From Rhizobium sp. ACO-34A (GTDB lineage: Bacteria > Pseudomonadota > Alphaproteobacteria > Rhizobiales > Rhizobiaceae), in NCBI GenBank assembly GCA_002600635.1, contig CP021371.1, positions 1,615,001 to 1,679,000 on the forward strand: a DNA stretch of 64,000 bases, written 5' to 3'. Below the pieces are notes generated by a model, which saw nothing but the letters and a program-made list of their open reading frames with translations, ran no database searches and had not been told where the DNA came from. Shown here piece by piece: positions 8,891 to 18,761 of this stretch; positions within the stretch are counted from its first letter, which is position 1; every line of letters starts with the position of its first letter. A program made the position numbers and the translations under genes.

Positions 8891-8973
8891 CTTGCACTCC
8901 TCCAGTCCTGACAGCTGTCAATCAGGCGGCCCTTAGTAATGGCCTCAGGAAAGATTGCAAGAAGAGGGATGCG

Positions 8974-9996
8974 TCAGGCCGGCAGGGGTGTGGAAAGCGT
9001 GCGTCTTTTCCATGCCCCGATCAGCACGGTGCGCGATGGTGCCTCGATGACACGGTAGCTGATATCGGCAAAGACCACCGCCGCGACGATGCAGAGCGCG
9101 ATCGTCAGGCCGATCGGCAGGCTTTCCGGCAGTACCTTCGAAGCCAGGAACATCACCGGCATATGGAAGAGATAGAGCGAGAAGCTGATCTTGCCGATGT
9201 GCCGGAGCGGTGCCGAGCCGAGCAGCGGAGCAAGAACACCGGATTCGGTGGCGGTGAGGAAGACGATGACAGTGGCGGCCAGCGCCGAGGTCACGCCCCA
9301 GAAGCTCTCTTCCGTGTGGAAAATCGCCCGGCTGGCGAGGAAGAAGGCGAGACCTGCGAGCGTCAGGAAGCCGACCGCATGCCCGCCGTTGAGACGCCCC
9401 GTCAGCGCGAAGAGCCGGCCGGCGAGGGCTCCGAACAGGAAATAGGAGATTTTCGAAGGCAGCAGGATGCCCGGTCCCGGAAAACCGAGATAGGCGAGCG
9501 CTGCGAAACCGATGGCGATGGCGGCGCCGAGCGGAAGCCGGTCCCTGGGCTTTTCGAACCAGAACCAGAGCAGGAGGAAGAAGACGTAGAACTGGATTTC
9601 CGGCGGTATCGACCAGAAGACCCCGGTCGAGCCGAGAAGGACAACATGTCGGATGATCTCGACGGAACCAGCGAGCGGCTGCGGGTATCCAAGCCCCGGA
9701 ACCATCGAAAGCAGCGCCACCGAAATCACCGCGACGAAATAAACGGGATAGATGCGCGTGAAGCGGTGAACCAGATAATCGATAGCCGAGCGGCGGGTGA
9801 AGGCCTTGCCGCCATAGAGGTAGGCCATCAGGAAGCCGGACAGGCAGAAGAACAGCGCCACCGCTTCATTGCCGAACACCAGTGCTCCGGCCCATGTCTC
9901 CCCGGGGAAAAGGAGGATGATATGGGAAAGGACAACGGCGAAGGAGGCAATTCCTCTGAGGCCGTCGAGGCTGCGGATATGCTGCGGCTGCTGCAT
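8974..9996 (-). CDS. Acyltransferase family 3 membrane protein
   Basis: 340 residues with about ten membrane helices. The N-terminus, I-R-S-L-D-G-L-R-G-I-A, is the family hallmark, with Arg14 and the likely catalytic His25 in V-V-L-S-H-I. Such enzymes move acyl groups, often acetyl, across the inner membrane onto polysaccharide, LPS or Nod-factor-like sugars; the acceptor here cannot be told, and no glycan genes lie beside it. The ribosome site before the ATG at 9996 is weak. Upstream, the minus strand carries TTAACCAT near 10110, a possible CtrA half site. Confidence 0.88.
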   Translation of the reverse strand: MQQPQHIRSLDGLRGIASFAVVLSHIILLFPGETWAGALVFGNEAVALFFCLSGFLMAYLYGGKAFTRRSAIDYLVHRFTRIYPVYFVAVISVALLSMVPGLGYPQPLAGSVEIIRHVVLLGSTGVFWSIPPEIQFYVFFLLLWFWFEKPRDRLPLGAAIAIGFAALAYLGFPGPGILLPSKISYFLFGALAGRLFALTGRLNGGHAVGFLTLAGLAFFLASRAIFHTEESFWGVTSALAATVIVFLTATESGVLAPLLGSAPLRHIGKISFSLYLFHMPVMFLASKVLPESLPIGLTIALCIVAAVVFADISYRVIEAPSRTVLIGAWKRRTLSTPLPA

Positions 9997-10172
9997 CGGT
10001 TTTCCGTCCCAGTATGGGGCTTTTTCTGTTTCCTTGGTGCCAGACTAGGGCGCGCGCATGCGTGCTTTGTCAACGAAACCACCCGGAAACAGCCGGAAAA
10101 CCGGTGCGCATGGTTAAGCCCAGGCAACCATCGGCTGCCCGGCGGAAATGTTCCTTGGCGGGTGTTTCGTCG

Positions 10173-12977
10173 TCAGGCCGGGTCCGGACCGGCACCCGGC
10201 GTCGCCCCGGCGCCTGCCTGTTCCGTCTTCCGGCTGTTGCTCAGGATCTTCTGGTAGAACAGCCCGATGCCGATCAGCACGAAGCCGAGGCCGATGAAGG
10301 AAAGCGCCCTCAGCACGCCTTCGAGATGGCTCATGTCGATGAGGAAGGCCTTGGCGACGGAGATCAGGACCAGAGCCGCCGAGGCGAGCCTGATGCTCTT
10401 CGCCTCGAAGCGGGAGCCAAGTACCAGAAGGCCGACGCCGATCGCAAGCCAGACCACCGAATAGCTGTAGGTCTCGCCCTGCAGGAAGCCCTTCCAGTCG
10501 GAGATGAATTCACCCTGCCAGAAGCGGCGGACGGAAAGCGTCGCCCATGCGAAGGCGAGAACGGAGCCTGTCACCGCAAGCATGATGACATAGGGCTGCG
10601 GGCGCTTGTCGCGGGCGTAATAGGCAAGCCCGGCATAGGCGGCGGCCGGCAGCAGGTAGCCGATCAGCAGCAGGTTGAAGAATGGCCACGAGCCGGTACT
10701 CTCGCCGCTGAAATAGGGGTTGAGCACGCCGAGATGCAGGAAAAGCACGTTCAGTGCCGCGATGCAGCCGGCGATCATCGAGCCGTAGCGGAAGACCGGG
10801 CTTGGCGACTTGAGGTCCAGCGTCATCAACACGCCGGAAAGACCGGTCAGCAGCAGCGTGTAGATGGATTGCTCGCCCAGCGTCGGCACGCTCTCGGTCA
10901 GCACGCCGCCATTCATCGCGTGGCGCACGAGGATGGCGACGGTCAAAAGGCCCATCAGGCTGGCCAGTGCCTGCAGGGCATTGCGCACCCTGACGCCCGG
11001 CCAGTTCCGCAGCAGATAGGCGGAGAGGATGGCGAGCAGGGCCGGGATGCCATAACCCGGCAGCAGGGCGTTGAAGACGGGCGTCTTGCCGAGCGACAGC
11101 GGCCCGACGATGGTTGGCTCCCATGCGATGCGGGCGAGAACCCCGAGCGATGCCGCAACCATCATCCATGGCAGGGCGCGCCAGTCGCGCAGGCGTGTCG
11201 CCAGCACATAGGCGAAGCCCGCTGCGGCAAGAAGCAGTGTCAGTGTCAGGCCTGAGGTCAGCGCCTTCAGCCCGAAGGCAAGGGCGAGGAAGGAGCCGGC
11301 GACAAGCAGATCGATGGCGAGTGTCAGGCTGTCGCGCCGCCTGCCGCGAACCTGCGCTTCCCCCGAGGCGAGGAGTGCTGCCGCAAGGGCGATGCCATAG
11401 AGGCCGTGCGTCCAGTCCCTGCCGTAATCGCCATAGCCGAAATAGCTGATGGCGGCGATGGCAAGCGGAGCCGTTGCCATGATGCCGGCCCAGATCGTCG
11501 CAAGCAGCGGATCGCTGCTTCCCTTTCGTTGCAGGAAGAACAGGCCGGCGAGAACGAAGAAGGCGCCAAGGCCGAGCGAAATCGGCATGCCGTTGACCGC
11601 AATCCCGGGAATGGCAACGGCATCGTCCATGGAGTTGCCAAGCATGGCGAGCAGGCTTTCGGCGATCTGGACCTGCAAAGCCGTGCCGAGGATTGCGCCG
11701 ATTGCGGCGAGGAGCGCCAGCCAGACCATCGAATGTCTGCCTGCGCCGATGCCGGCAAGGGCAGCGATGAGCGCCGCCATCACGTAGAAGGGGTTGACGT
11801 CGCTTCCTATGGTGGCGACGAGCATTGCAATTGCGGGCAGAACCGCCGCGAAGGAAAGCGTCATCGCCATGCCGAGCGGTGGACGCCCGAGAACCCGCAG
11901 AAACGCGCCGGGTGAAGGCTGCTCCATTTGCGGGATGATCTCGAATGCCTTGGCTGGCCAGATGAAGGCGGACGCCGCGAGCATGGCGAGCAGCGCAAGC
12001 GCAACCGGCGTCAGTTCGGCGGCAGAGGCTGTCGCCACATAGACGAAGGCCCAGCCGCCGAGCCCGAGATTGGCAAGCGCCGGTACGATGTGCCAGCCGC
12101 GAAGCCGCGAAGCGGCGGATGTCGCGACGAGCGACAGGGTGAGGAAGCCGAACAGCGTCCACGGACTGGGCGATGTGCTGGAGACGAGAAGCGGCGTGAT
12201 CATCGAGCCGGCAAGCCCGAGGCCGGCGAGAGCCTGACCGTGCATGAGCGAGAGGCCGAGGGTCGCGAAGGCGACGAGGGCGAGAAGCGTGAAGGCCGCT
12301 GTCGCGCCGATGAAGCCGTATACGCCATGAGCGGCGTAGATCGCCCCGAACAGGGAAAGCGCCCCGGCAGCGGTCAGGATGCCCGGAATCATCGCATTGG
12401 AATAGAGTGCCGCGATGCCCGGCAACGCCTTGCGGCGGATCGCTTCGCCGGCGCCGATCAGCACAAGGCCGAAGAGGCTCGCAAGGATCAGGCGCACGCC
12501 GGGGCCGAGCAGGCCGCTTTCAATGGAATAGCGCACCAGAAAGAGACCGCCGAGCGCCAGCGCCAGACCGCCGGTCCAAACCGCCCAGCGTGCGCCGAGA
12601 TAGCTCTCAAGGCTTTCCTTGGCCGGAGCCGGGGCGGACATTGTGGCTGCGAGGGCTTCTGTTTCTGCTGTTTCTGCAGTCGCAACGGCATCGCCGCCGC
12701 CGATGACTTGCGGCGCATCCATGGCCGCCAGGGCGGGCGTCGTTTCTTCCGGCTGTTGTGATCCCGCCGCTTTTCCCGGTGTCGGGATCGCTGCCGCATC
12801 CTCGTCTGTCGCAGATTGGATGGAAGAGGTTGGTACAGCATCGGGAGATTGCCGAAGCAGTTGGAGCTGTTCGGAAAGCTTTGCCACTTCCTTTTCCAGC
12901 CTGTCGATCCGATTGCCTGTTCCGCGGCCCACCGCAAACAGGACCAGCAGCAGAATCAGCAGCACGACTTCGAACAT
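10173..12977 (-). CDS. DUF2339 large multi-pass membrane protein
   Basis: 934 residues. One N-terminal helix (about 2-19) is followed by a short coiled coil, R-L-E-K-E-V-A-K-L-S-E-Q-L-Q-L (about 25-42), and an Ala/Pro/Glu-rich linker to about residue 120. The rest is almost continuous hydrophobic helices, more than 20 in all, beginning with E-S-Y-L-G-A-R-W-A-V-W-T-G-G-L-A-L-A-L-G-G. This matches DUF2339, a widespread family of unknown function. The coiled coil may tether or oligomerise it. It is transcribed alone, divergent from nadA. Confidence 0.85.
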   Translation of the reverse strand: MFEVVLLILLLVLFAVGRGTGNRIDRLEKEVAKLSEQLQLLRQSPDAVPTSSIQSATDEDAAAIPTPGKAAGSQQPEETTPALAAMDAPQVIGGGDAVATAETAETEALAATMSAPAPAKESLESYLGARWAVWTGGLALALGGLFLVRYSIESGLLGPGVRLILASLFGLVLIGAGEAIRRKALPGIAALYSNAMIPGILTAAGALSLFGAIYAAHGVYGFIGATAAFTLLALVAFATLGLSLMHGQALAGLGLAGSMITPLLVSSTSPSPWTLFGFLTLSLVATSAASRLRGWHIVPALANLGLGGWAFVYVATASAAELTPVALALLAMLAASAFIWPAKAFEIIPQMEQPSPGAFLRVLGRPPLGMAMTLSFAAVLPAIAMLVATIGSDVNPFYVMAALIAALAGIGAGRHSMVWLALLAAIGAILGTALQVQIAESLLAMLGNSMDDAVAIPGIAVNGMPISLGLGAFFVLAGLFFLQRKGSSDPLLATIWAGIMATAPLAIAAISYFGYGDYGRDWTHGLYGIALAAALLASGEAQVRGRRRDSLTLAIDLLVAGSFLALAFGLKALTSGLTLTLLLAAAGFAYVLATRLRDWRALPWMMVAASLGVLARIAWEPTIVGPLSLGKTPVFNALLPGYGIPALLAILSAYLLRNWPGVRVRNALQALASLMGLLTVAILVRHAMNGGVLTESVPTLGEQSIYTLLLTGLSGVLMTLDLKSPSPVFRYGSMIAGCIAALNVLFLHLGVLNPYFSGESTGSWPFFNLLLIGYLLPAAAYAGLAYYARDKRPQPYVIMLAVTGSVLAFAWATLSVRRFWQGEFISDWKGFLQGETYSYSVVWLAIGVGLLVLGSRFEAKSIRLASAALVLISVAKAFLIDMSHLEGVLRALSFIGLGFVLIGIGLFYQKILSNSRKTEQAGAGATPGAGPDPA

Positions 12978-13291
12978 GGGACCTCCCGCGCTTCTATCCG
13001 GACCATGGAGACTAGCGTTTTTCGCCCGTGACGAAAGAGGGAGGCATCACTTCACCGGAATCAGGATCTCAAGTTGTGAATGCAAGCTTTTGCTTTTCCC
13101 TGATTATCAGCGCATCCGGAGGTGTTTCCCCTGAACCGGAGGGCGAATAAAGTGCCTCATTTCGCCTGTGGATATGCTTGCAATTCGTCACAAAACTTTC
13201 TAGATCAACACCACCGGCAATCGTCGGTTTTCTTTGGGAATATTTATGCTCAAATTGAGCATAACGCCGTTGATACGGCGGGGAGGTCGAG
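12978..13291. other. Intergenic region between DUF2339 gene and nadA
   Basis: This 314-base divergent gap contains the promoter region of nadABC. Its clearest element is the 21-bp palindrome at 13244-13264, annotated separately. A possible nadA promoter is TTGCAA-N17-TAGATC ending near 13206, and a weaker alternative overlaps the palindrome. I found no supportable ORF or RNA gene. Confidence 0.5.
13244..13264. promoter_or_regulatory. Perfect palindrome, candidate NadQ operator of nadABC
   Basis: Two 10-base arms, TTATGCTCAA and TTGAGCATAA, are perfect inverse complements around a single central A. The site lies 27 bases before the nadA start. NadQ-type regulators of alphaproteobacteria repress nadABC, and a nadQ-like gene is present 5.5 kb downstream, so this is the likely operator. 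The palindrome is observed; the regulator assignment is inferred. Confidence 0.75.
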
Positions 13292-14371
13292 ATGCAGCAT
13301 GTCACGCAACCCCGAAACACGGGCAAGGCGCTTTCCTTGCAGACGGCGGCGGAGCGCTTCGGCGTGCTGGAGCGGCCTGATCTCACCTACACCCCGGCTG
13401 TCGCAAAGGAGACGGCGCATCTCTACGAGCGTGTGAAGGATTTCATCCCGGCAATCGAATGGCCGGTTTTTGCGCCTTACATCCACGCCATCAACCGGCT
13501 CAAGAAGGAGCGTGGCGCGGTCATTCTGGCGCATAACTACCAGACGCCCGAGATCTTCCATTGCGTGGCCGACATCACCGGTGACTCCTTGCAGCTGGCG
13601 CGCGACGCCACCCGCGTCGATGCGGAGATCATCGTTCAGTGCGGCGTGCACTTCATGGCAGAGACCTCGAAGCTGCTCAATCCGCAGAAGACGGTGCTGA
13701 TTCCCGACGGTCTTGCCGGATGCTCGCTGTCGGAATCGATCACCGGCGCCGACGTCCGCGCCCTGAAGGAACGCTATCCCGGCGTCCCGGTTGTGACCTA
13801 CGTCAACACCTCCGCGGACGTGAAGGCTGAAACCGATATCTGCTGCACCTCGTCCAACGCCGTGGCCGTGGTCGACAGCCTCGAGTCGGACACGGTGCTT
13901 TGCATCCCCGACGAATATCTGGCGATGAACGTCGCCAAGAAGACGAACAAGAAGATCCTCACCTGGAAGGGCCATTGCGAGGTGCATGAGCGCTTCACCG
14001 CCGAGGAGCTTCTGGAATACAAGGCCGCCGATCCCTCCATCGAGATCGTCGCTCATCCGGAGTGCCATCCGAGCGTGCTGGCCGTATCCGACTATGCCGG
14101 CTCGACGTCCGGCATGATCGACTACGTCAAGACGCGCCGCCCCGGTCGCGTATTGCTGGTCACCGAATGCTCCATGGCCTCCAACATTCAGGCCGAGGTG
14201 CCGGACGTCAATTTCGTCAAACCCTGCAATCTCTGTCCGCATATGAAGCGGATCACTCTGCCCAAGATCCTCGACAGCCTTCTGTTCATGACGGAAGAGG
14301 TGCTCGTCGATCCGGCAATCGCGGACCGCGCGCGTCTGGCGGTCGAGCGCATGGTGAACTTGAAGCAGTAG
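13292..14371 (+). CDS. nadA: Quinolinate synthase
   Basis: This 359-residue enzyme condenses iminoaspartate with dihydroxyacetone phosphate to quinolinate, the second step of de novo NAD synthesis. The [4Fe-4S] ligands are visible as Cys117 ([11 protein letters not shown]), Cys229 (W-K-G-H-C-E-V-H-E) and Cys312 or Cys315 ([10 protein letters not shown]). It also has the A-H-N-Y-Q motif near residue 81. GGGGAGG precedes the ATG. It heads nadA-nadB-nadC and is probably controlled by the palindrome 27 bases upstream. Confidence 0.97.
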   Translation: MQHVTQPRNTGKALSLQTAAERFGVLERPDLTYTPAVAKETAHLYERVKDFIPAIEWPVFAPYIHAINRLKKERGAVILAHNYQTPEIFHCVADITGDSLQLARDATRVDAEIIVQCGVHFMAETSKLLNPQKTVLIPDGLAGCSLSESITGADVRALKERYPGVPVVTYVNTSADVKAETDICCTSSNAVAVVDSLESDTVLCIPDEYLAMNVAKKTNKKILTWKGHCEVHERFTAEELLEYKAADPSIEIVAHPECHPSVLAVSDYAGSTSGMIDYVKTRRPGRVLLVTECSMASNIQAEVPDVNFVKPCNLCPHMKRITLPKILDSLLFMTEEVLVDPAIADRARLAVERMVNLKQ

Positions 14372-14408
14372 GTCCGACGAGACAGGAAGGCCGGCGCAGG
14401 CCGGAGAA

Positions 14409-16016
14409 ATGTGCCGCATGCCCAGCAATACCGAATCCATCCGCCCGCAATCCTGGCAGGGCATCGACGATATCGTCATCATCGGCGGCGGACTTGCCGG
14501 CCTGTTCTGCGCGCTGAAGCTCGCGCCCCGTCCCGTGACGGTTCTGGCCGCCGCCCCGATCGGTTTCGGCGCCTCGTCCGCCTGGGCGCAAGGCGGCATT
14601 GCCGCGGCCATGAGCGAGGGCGATACCTTCGACAAGCATCTGGCCGACACCGTCGTTGCCGGTGCCGGAACGGTCGATGAGAAGATGGCCCGCCTGATGA
14701 TTTCGGAGGGGCCGGACCGCATTCGCGATCTTCTGGCCTATGGCGTTCCCTTCGACCGGGACCTTGAGGGCCAGCTCCTGCTCTCGCGGGAGGCCGCCCA
14801 TTCCGAGCGCCGCATCGTGCGGGTGAAGGGTGATCGCGCCGGCAAGGCAATCATGGAGGCTCTCATTGCCACCGTGCGCAGGACGCCGTCGATCCGCGTG
14901 ATGGAAGGTTATGTGGTCGAGGAGCTGATTTCCGAAGGCCGCTTTGTCTCCGGTGTCATCGCCCGCCCGGATGCCGGCCAGTCCAAGACCCGCGTCGCCT
15001 TTCCCGCGCGGGCCGTGGTGCTTTGCTCCGGTGGCGTCGGCCATCTTTATCAGGTCACCACCAATCCCACCGAAGCGCGCGGTGCCGGCGTCGGCATGGC
15101 GGCAAGGATCGGTGCCGTGATTGCCGACCCGGAATTCGTTCAGTTCCACCCGACCGCGATCGACATCGGCCGAGATCCGGCCCCGCTGGCGACGGAAGCC
15201 CTGCGCGGCGATGGCGCAACGCTGGTCAATCGCGCCGGTCACCGCTTCATGACCGACCTGCATTCCGATGCTGAGCTTGCCCCTCGCGATGTCGTGGCAC
15301 GCGGAGTCTTTGCCGAGGTTCAGGCAGGGCGCGGCGCTTTCCTCGATTGCACGAAGGCGGTCGGCGCGCATTTCCCCGAGCTTTTCCCGACCGTCTACGC
15401 GTCCTGCATGGAGGCGGGCATCGATCCGGTGACGCGGCCCATCCCGGTGGCACCCGCGGTGCATTATCACATGGGCGGCGTTCTGGTGGATGCCGATGGC
15501 CGGACCAGCATCGACGGCCTGTGGGCAGCCGGCGAGGTGACGTCAACCGGTGTCCACGGCGCCAATCGTCTTGCCTCGAACTCCTTGCTGGAAGCCGTGG
15601 TCTTCGCGGCGCGGATCGCCGAAAATATCAAGGGCATGATGCCGGAGCCGCGGCTCTACGAATGGCCGAAGAGCGCCGGCGAAAGCGACGATCTGGTGAC
15701 GCTGGAAGACAGTCCACAACTCATGAAGCTGCGGCGGCTGATGTCCGCCAATGCCGGCGTCATCCGCACGGGCGAGGGGCTGAAGACGCTCATCCGCGAA
15801 ATCGTCGCGCTGGAAGAGGAGCGGGGGCGAACCCGCGTCCGCTTCGCCAACATGGCGACAACCGCAAAGCTGATCGCCACCGCCGCCTATCTGCGCGAGG
15901 AAAGCCGGGGCGGGCATTACCGTTCGGATTGCCCCGAGCCGCGCGAGGCCTTCCGCCACCGGACCTTCATCACGCTGAAGGATGCCGACCGTATTGCTGC
16001 CGAACTTGCCGGCTGA
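14409..16016 (+). CDS. nadB: L-aspartate oxidase
   Basis: A 535-residue flavoprotein that oxidises L-aspartate to iminoaspartate, the substrate of NadA. The FAD-binding motif G-G-G-L-A-G lies at residues 26-31. The succinate-dehydrogenase-like signatures [10 protein letters not shown] (near 60), F-V-Q-F-H-P-T-A and H-Y-H-M-G-G are present, and the C-terminal helical domain ends in R-S-D-C-P-E. The start is uncertain: the ATG at 14409 is only two bases from GGAG, and the ATG at 14418 is eleven bases from it. It follows nadA by 37 bases. Confidence 0.96.
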   Translation: MCRMPSNTESIRPQSWQGIDDIVIIGGGLAGLFCALKLAPRPVTVLAAAPIGFGASSAWAQGGIAAAMSEGDTFDKHLADTVVAGAGTVDEKMARLMISEGPDRIRDLLAYGVPFDRDLEGQLLLSREAAHSERRIVRVKGDRAGKAIMEALIATVRRTPSIRVMEGYVVEELISEGRFVSGVIARPDAGQSKTRVAFPARAVVLCSGGVGHLYQVTTNPTEARGAGVGMAARIGAVIADPEFVQFHPTAIDIGRDPAPLATEALRGDGATLVNRAGHRFMTDLHSDAELAPRDVVARGVFAEVQAGRGAFLDCTKAVGAHFPELFPTVYASCMEAGIDPVTRPIPVAPAVHYHMGGVLVDADGRTSIDGLWAAGEVTSTGVHGANRLASNSLLEAVVFAARIAENIKGMMPEPRLYEWPKSAGESDDLVTLEDSPQLMKLRRLMSANAGVIRTGEGLKTLIREIVALEEERGRTRVRFANMATTAKLIATAAYLREESRGGHYRSDCPEPREAFRHRTFITLKDADRIAAELAG

Positions 16017-16033
16017 GCCCCGAGGATATTGCC

Positions 16034-16939
16034 ATGACCGAGCCCTTTCGCCCCGTCCTCTCGCCGCTGATGGTGGAGGATATCGTCAAGGTCGCGCTGC
16101 TGGAGGATCTCGGACGCGCAGGTGACATCACCACCTACGCGACCATCGGCCCGGAAAAGACCGCCAAGGCCGCCCTCAATAGCCGTGAGAATGGCGTGAT
16201 TGCCGGTATCGAGCTCGCTCGCACCGCCTTCCGCCTTGTCGATCCCTCCGTTGCCTTCCATGCGCTGGTGGCCGATGGCGATCGGGTAGCGCCGGGCACG
16301 TCGCTGATCCGTGTCGAGGGGCCGGCTCGCTCCATCCTTTCGGCGGAGCGCGTGGCGCTGAATTTCCTGATGCATCTTTCCGGCGTTGCATCCTGCACCG
16401 CGCGCTTCGCCGATGAGATCGCCCATACCTCCGCGCGCGTCACCTGCACCCGCAAGACGCTGCCGGGCCTGCGCGCCGTGGAGAAATACGCTGTCCGGCT
16501 CGGCGGCGGTTCCAACCACCGTTTCGGCCTGGACGATGCCATCCTCATCAAGGACAACCACATCGCAGTTGCAGGCGGTGTCGCTCAGGCAATCCGTGCT
16601 GCCCGTGCCTATGCCGGCCATCTTGTCCGGATCGAGGTGGAGGTCGACAATCTCGATCAGATGAAGGAAGCGCGCGGCGCGCGGCCGGATGCCATATTGC
16701 TGGATAACATGGGGCCCGACCTGCTGCGCGAAGCCGTGGAAATCAACCGCACCCATGGTGGGTTTTCTCTGGCTGATTATGCGGCGGCTCCGGGGCGCGT
16801 GATTCTGGAAGCATCCGGCAACGTCAACCTTCAGACCATCCGCGCAATTGCCGAAACCGGGGTCGATTTCATCTCCACCTCGAAGATAACCATGGCCGCA
16901 CCGACGCTCGATATCGGTCTGGATGTGGAAATCCTCTGA
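16034..16939 (+). CDS. nadC: Nicotinate-nucleotide pyrophosphorylase (carboxylating)
   Basis: A 301-residue quinolinate phosphoribosyltransferase that makes nicotinate mononucleotide from quinolinate and PRPP. Signatures are E-D-L-G-R-A-G-D-I-T-T near the N-terminus, C-T-R-K-T-L-P-G-L-R, the G-G-G-S-N-H-R-F-G-L quinolinate site, E-V-E-V-D-N and L-D-N-M-G-P. The true start is the ATG at 16034, 17 bases after the nadB stop. The same frame stays open far upstream inside nadB, but that part is not coding. It is the last gene of nadABC; I see no clear terminator behind it. Confidence 0.96.
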   Translation: MTEPFRPVLSPLMVEDIVKVALLEDLGRAGDITTYATIGPEKTAKAALNSRENGVIAGIELARTAFRLVDPSVAFHALVADGDRVAPGTSLIRVEGPARSILSAERVALNFLMHLSGVASCTARFADEIAHTSARVTCTRKTLPGLRAVEKYAVRLGGGSNHRFGLDDAILIKDNHIAVAGGVAQAIRAARAYAGHLVRIEVEVDNLDQMKEARGARPDAILLDNMGPDLLREAVEINRTHGGFSLADYAAAPGRVILEASGNVNLQTIRAIAETGVDFISTSKITMAAPTLDIGLDVEIL

Positions 16940-17179
16940 TAATTGATAATTTTTCGTGACGATCGCCGTCATTCATCTTGGGAAAACCTGTTAGCATCTG
17001 CGAAATCTTGAAGAGCTTTCAATGTGTTGGAGTTCCTACGAAAGTTCGCAAGCTACTTGTTGTAGATAATTATTGGTTTTTGACCGTCTGAAACGAATCT
17101 CCTACCCCATAAACATCCCGCGGTTTTGTATTGCGTGCTGTGGATACAGACATTTTCCAGTAATATTACGGGGGTTTGT

Positions 17180-17770
17180 ATGGCCAGTATTTCTTTGCCC
17201 GTCAGCGGCGCAAACACATATTCTACGTCACTTGGCTATCTCGACACCAATGGCGATGGCGTGGTGAGCTCCGATGAAGTCGCCGCCGCTTCCGAGGCCA
17301 AGCGTACGCAGGACCCGACCGTGGAAAGTGAAAACGCCGCCACTGGCGTCTCGTCCCAGGTCACCGGTGGCGTGATGGCGATGCTGCTCGCGGGATCGGA
17401 GGACGGCGGATTCGAGGAGAAACCTTCCCCGCAGGAACTCTTCGCCGCAATCGATGCCGATGGCGATGGCTCCGTGACGCAGGCCGAGTATGTTGCGGCC
17501 CGCCCCGGCGACATGAGCGAGGAGGACGCCGCCGCGCTCTTTGCCGAACTCGATACCGAGGGGACCGGATCGCTCAGCGAGAGCCAGTTCGTCACGGCAA
17601 TGGAAGCCAATCGGCCGGAAGGCGTGTCGTCCGCCGCGGAAGACGAGGATGGCGATACTGTCAGCCTTCTGGATGTGCTGGCGGAAATGCAGACGGTCAT
17701 CGCTGCCTATCAGGCCAATGCTGCTGGCGATATCGACGATACGGAAACCACTGTGCGGGCAACCGTCTGA
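17180..17770 (+). CDS. EF-hand domain protein
   Basis: A 196-residue acidic protein with three readable EF-hand loops: D-T-N-G-D-G-V-V-S-S-D-E (22-33), D-A-D-G-D-G-S-V-T-Q-A-E (92-103) and the weaker D-T-E-G-T-G-S-L-S-E-S-Q (125-136). A D-E-D-G-D stretch near 155 may be a remnant fourth loop. Loops 1 and 2 have good Ca-ligand spacing; loop 3 has Gly-Thr-Gly in place of acidic ligands. There is no classical signal peptide. The ATG at 17180 follows GGGGG. Calcium sensing or buffering is likely. The role is unknown; rhizobial calsymin is a comparable repeated EF-hand protein. Confidence 0.75.
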   Translation: MASISLPVSGANTYSTSLGYLDTNGDGVVSSDEVAAASEAKRTQDPTVESENAATGVSSQVTGGVMAMLLAGSEDGGFEEKPSPQELFAAIDADGDGSVTQAEYVAARPGDMSEEDAAALFAELDTEGTGSLSESQFVTAMEANRPEGVSSAAEDEDGDTVSLLDVLAEMQTVIAAYQANAAGDIDDTETTVRATV

Positions 17771-17838
17771 GTGTTGGGCAGACTGGTTTACTAAACACCG
17801 TGCTCCAGCCCGGCGAAACGGGCTGAGCGCCGGAGTAG

Positions 17839-18657
17839 TCAGCTATTGGGGGCAGATCGCAGGCCGTTGTCCTTGAGGGATTGCCTGACCTGCCTGATGA
17901 TTTCGCGGGAGACCGGCCAGAAGTCCGGCGCCTGCGTCCAGTACCGCATTCCGACCACGACGGACGTGTCGTTGAGTTCGCTGACGAAGGTTTCCACCCT
18001 TGGGCTGGACAGGACACGCTTGTCACTCTCTGCGTGACCCCGCATGATCTTTTCGGCAAGCTCGACGTCATCGTCATAGCCTATGCCGATCTTCAACTCG
18101 AAACGCCGGGTCGGCATCCTGCTGAAATTGGTGATCGGCACGTTCCAGAGGGTGGAGTTCGGCGCAAGCCGGTAGAGGCCATCGGGCGTTTTCAGTTCCG
18201 TGGCGAAGAGGCCGATCTCAAGAACCACGCCTGAAAGAGTACCGGTCTCGATATATTCCCCGACACGAAACGGTCTGAGTACCAGAAGCATGATGCCTGC
18301 GGCGATGTTCTGTAGCGTGCCCTGCAGGGCCAGGCCGATGGCGAGACCCGCTGCACCGATCGCCGCGATGATCGACGCCGTCTGCACCCCGAACTGGCCG
18401 AGCACCGTCACGAACACCAGCAGCAGCAGTGCGTAGCGCAGCACGTTCGCGAAGAAGCTCGCAAGCGTCTCGTCGATCCCGCGCACATGCCGCAATCCGG
18501 TGTGAGCCCAGCCGCTGAGGGCCGATGCAAGCGTCCAACCGAGGATCAGGAGAAGCAGGGCCCCGACAATGGAGAATGAATATTGCACTGCCAGTTGGCT
18601 CGCCTGACTGAGAGCCGCCTGCGTTGCGAGAATGACCTCCGAAGCCTGTTGTTCCAT
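17839..18657 (-). CDS. MscS-family mechanosensitive channel
   Basis: A 272-residue small-conductance channel that vents osmolytes on hypo-osmotic shock. Three membrane helices are followed by the pore helix, with the Gly/Ala-rich pattern G-A-A-G-L-A-I-G-L-A-L-Q-G (about 101-113) and F-R-V-G-E-Y-I-E. The beta domain then has V-L-E-I-G-L-F-A-T-E-L and P-N-S-T-L-W-N-V-P-I-T-N. Size and topology match E. coli MscS. It converges on the EF-hand gene; a 7-bp hairpin at 17806-17825 lies between their stops but has no U-run. Confidence 0.92.
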   Translation of the reverse strand: MEQQASEVILATQAALSQASQLAVQYSFSIVGALLLLILGWTLASALSGWAHTGLRHVRGIDETLASFFANVLRYALLLLVFVTVLGQFGVQTASIIAAIGAAGLAIGLALQGTLQNIAAGIMLLVLRPFRVGEYIETGTLSGVVLEIGLFATELKTPDGLYRLAPNSTLWNVPITNFSRMPTRRFELKIGIGYDDDVELAEKIMRGHAESDKRVLSSPRVETFVSELNDTSVVVGMRYWTQAPDFWPVSREIIRQVRQSLKDNGLRSAPNS

Positions 18658-18761
18658 TGCCCGAATTGCTCCTTTTCTTGTCTCGTCAACAAGGGGCTAC
18701 ATGGAGCGGAGGATTGTCAGGTCAAGCTTTTGTCCGTGTCATGGCGGCTGGCGCGGTTCGC

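Noticed and set aside
15347..16033. In-frame upstream extension of nadC inside nadB
   Set aside because: nadB is certain here in another frame, and NadC homologues begin at the M-T-E-P-F start at 16034.
17806..17825. Hairpin between the EF-hand and MscS genes as a terminator
   Set aside because: The stem is only 7 bp and no U-run follows on either strand.
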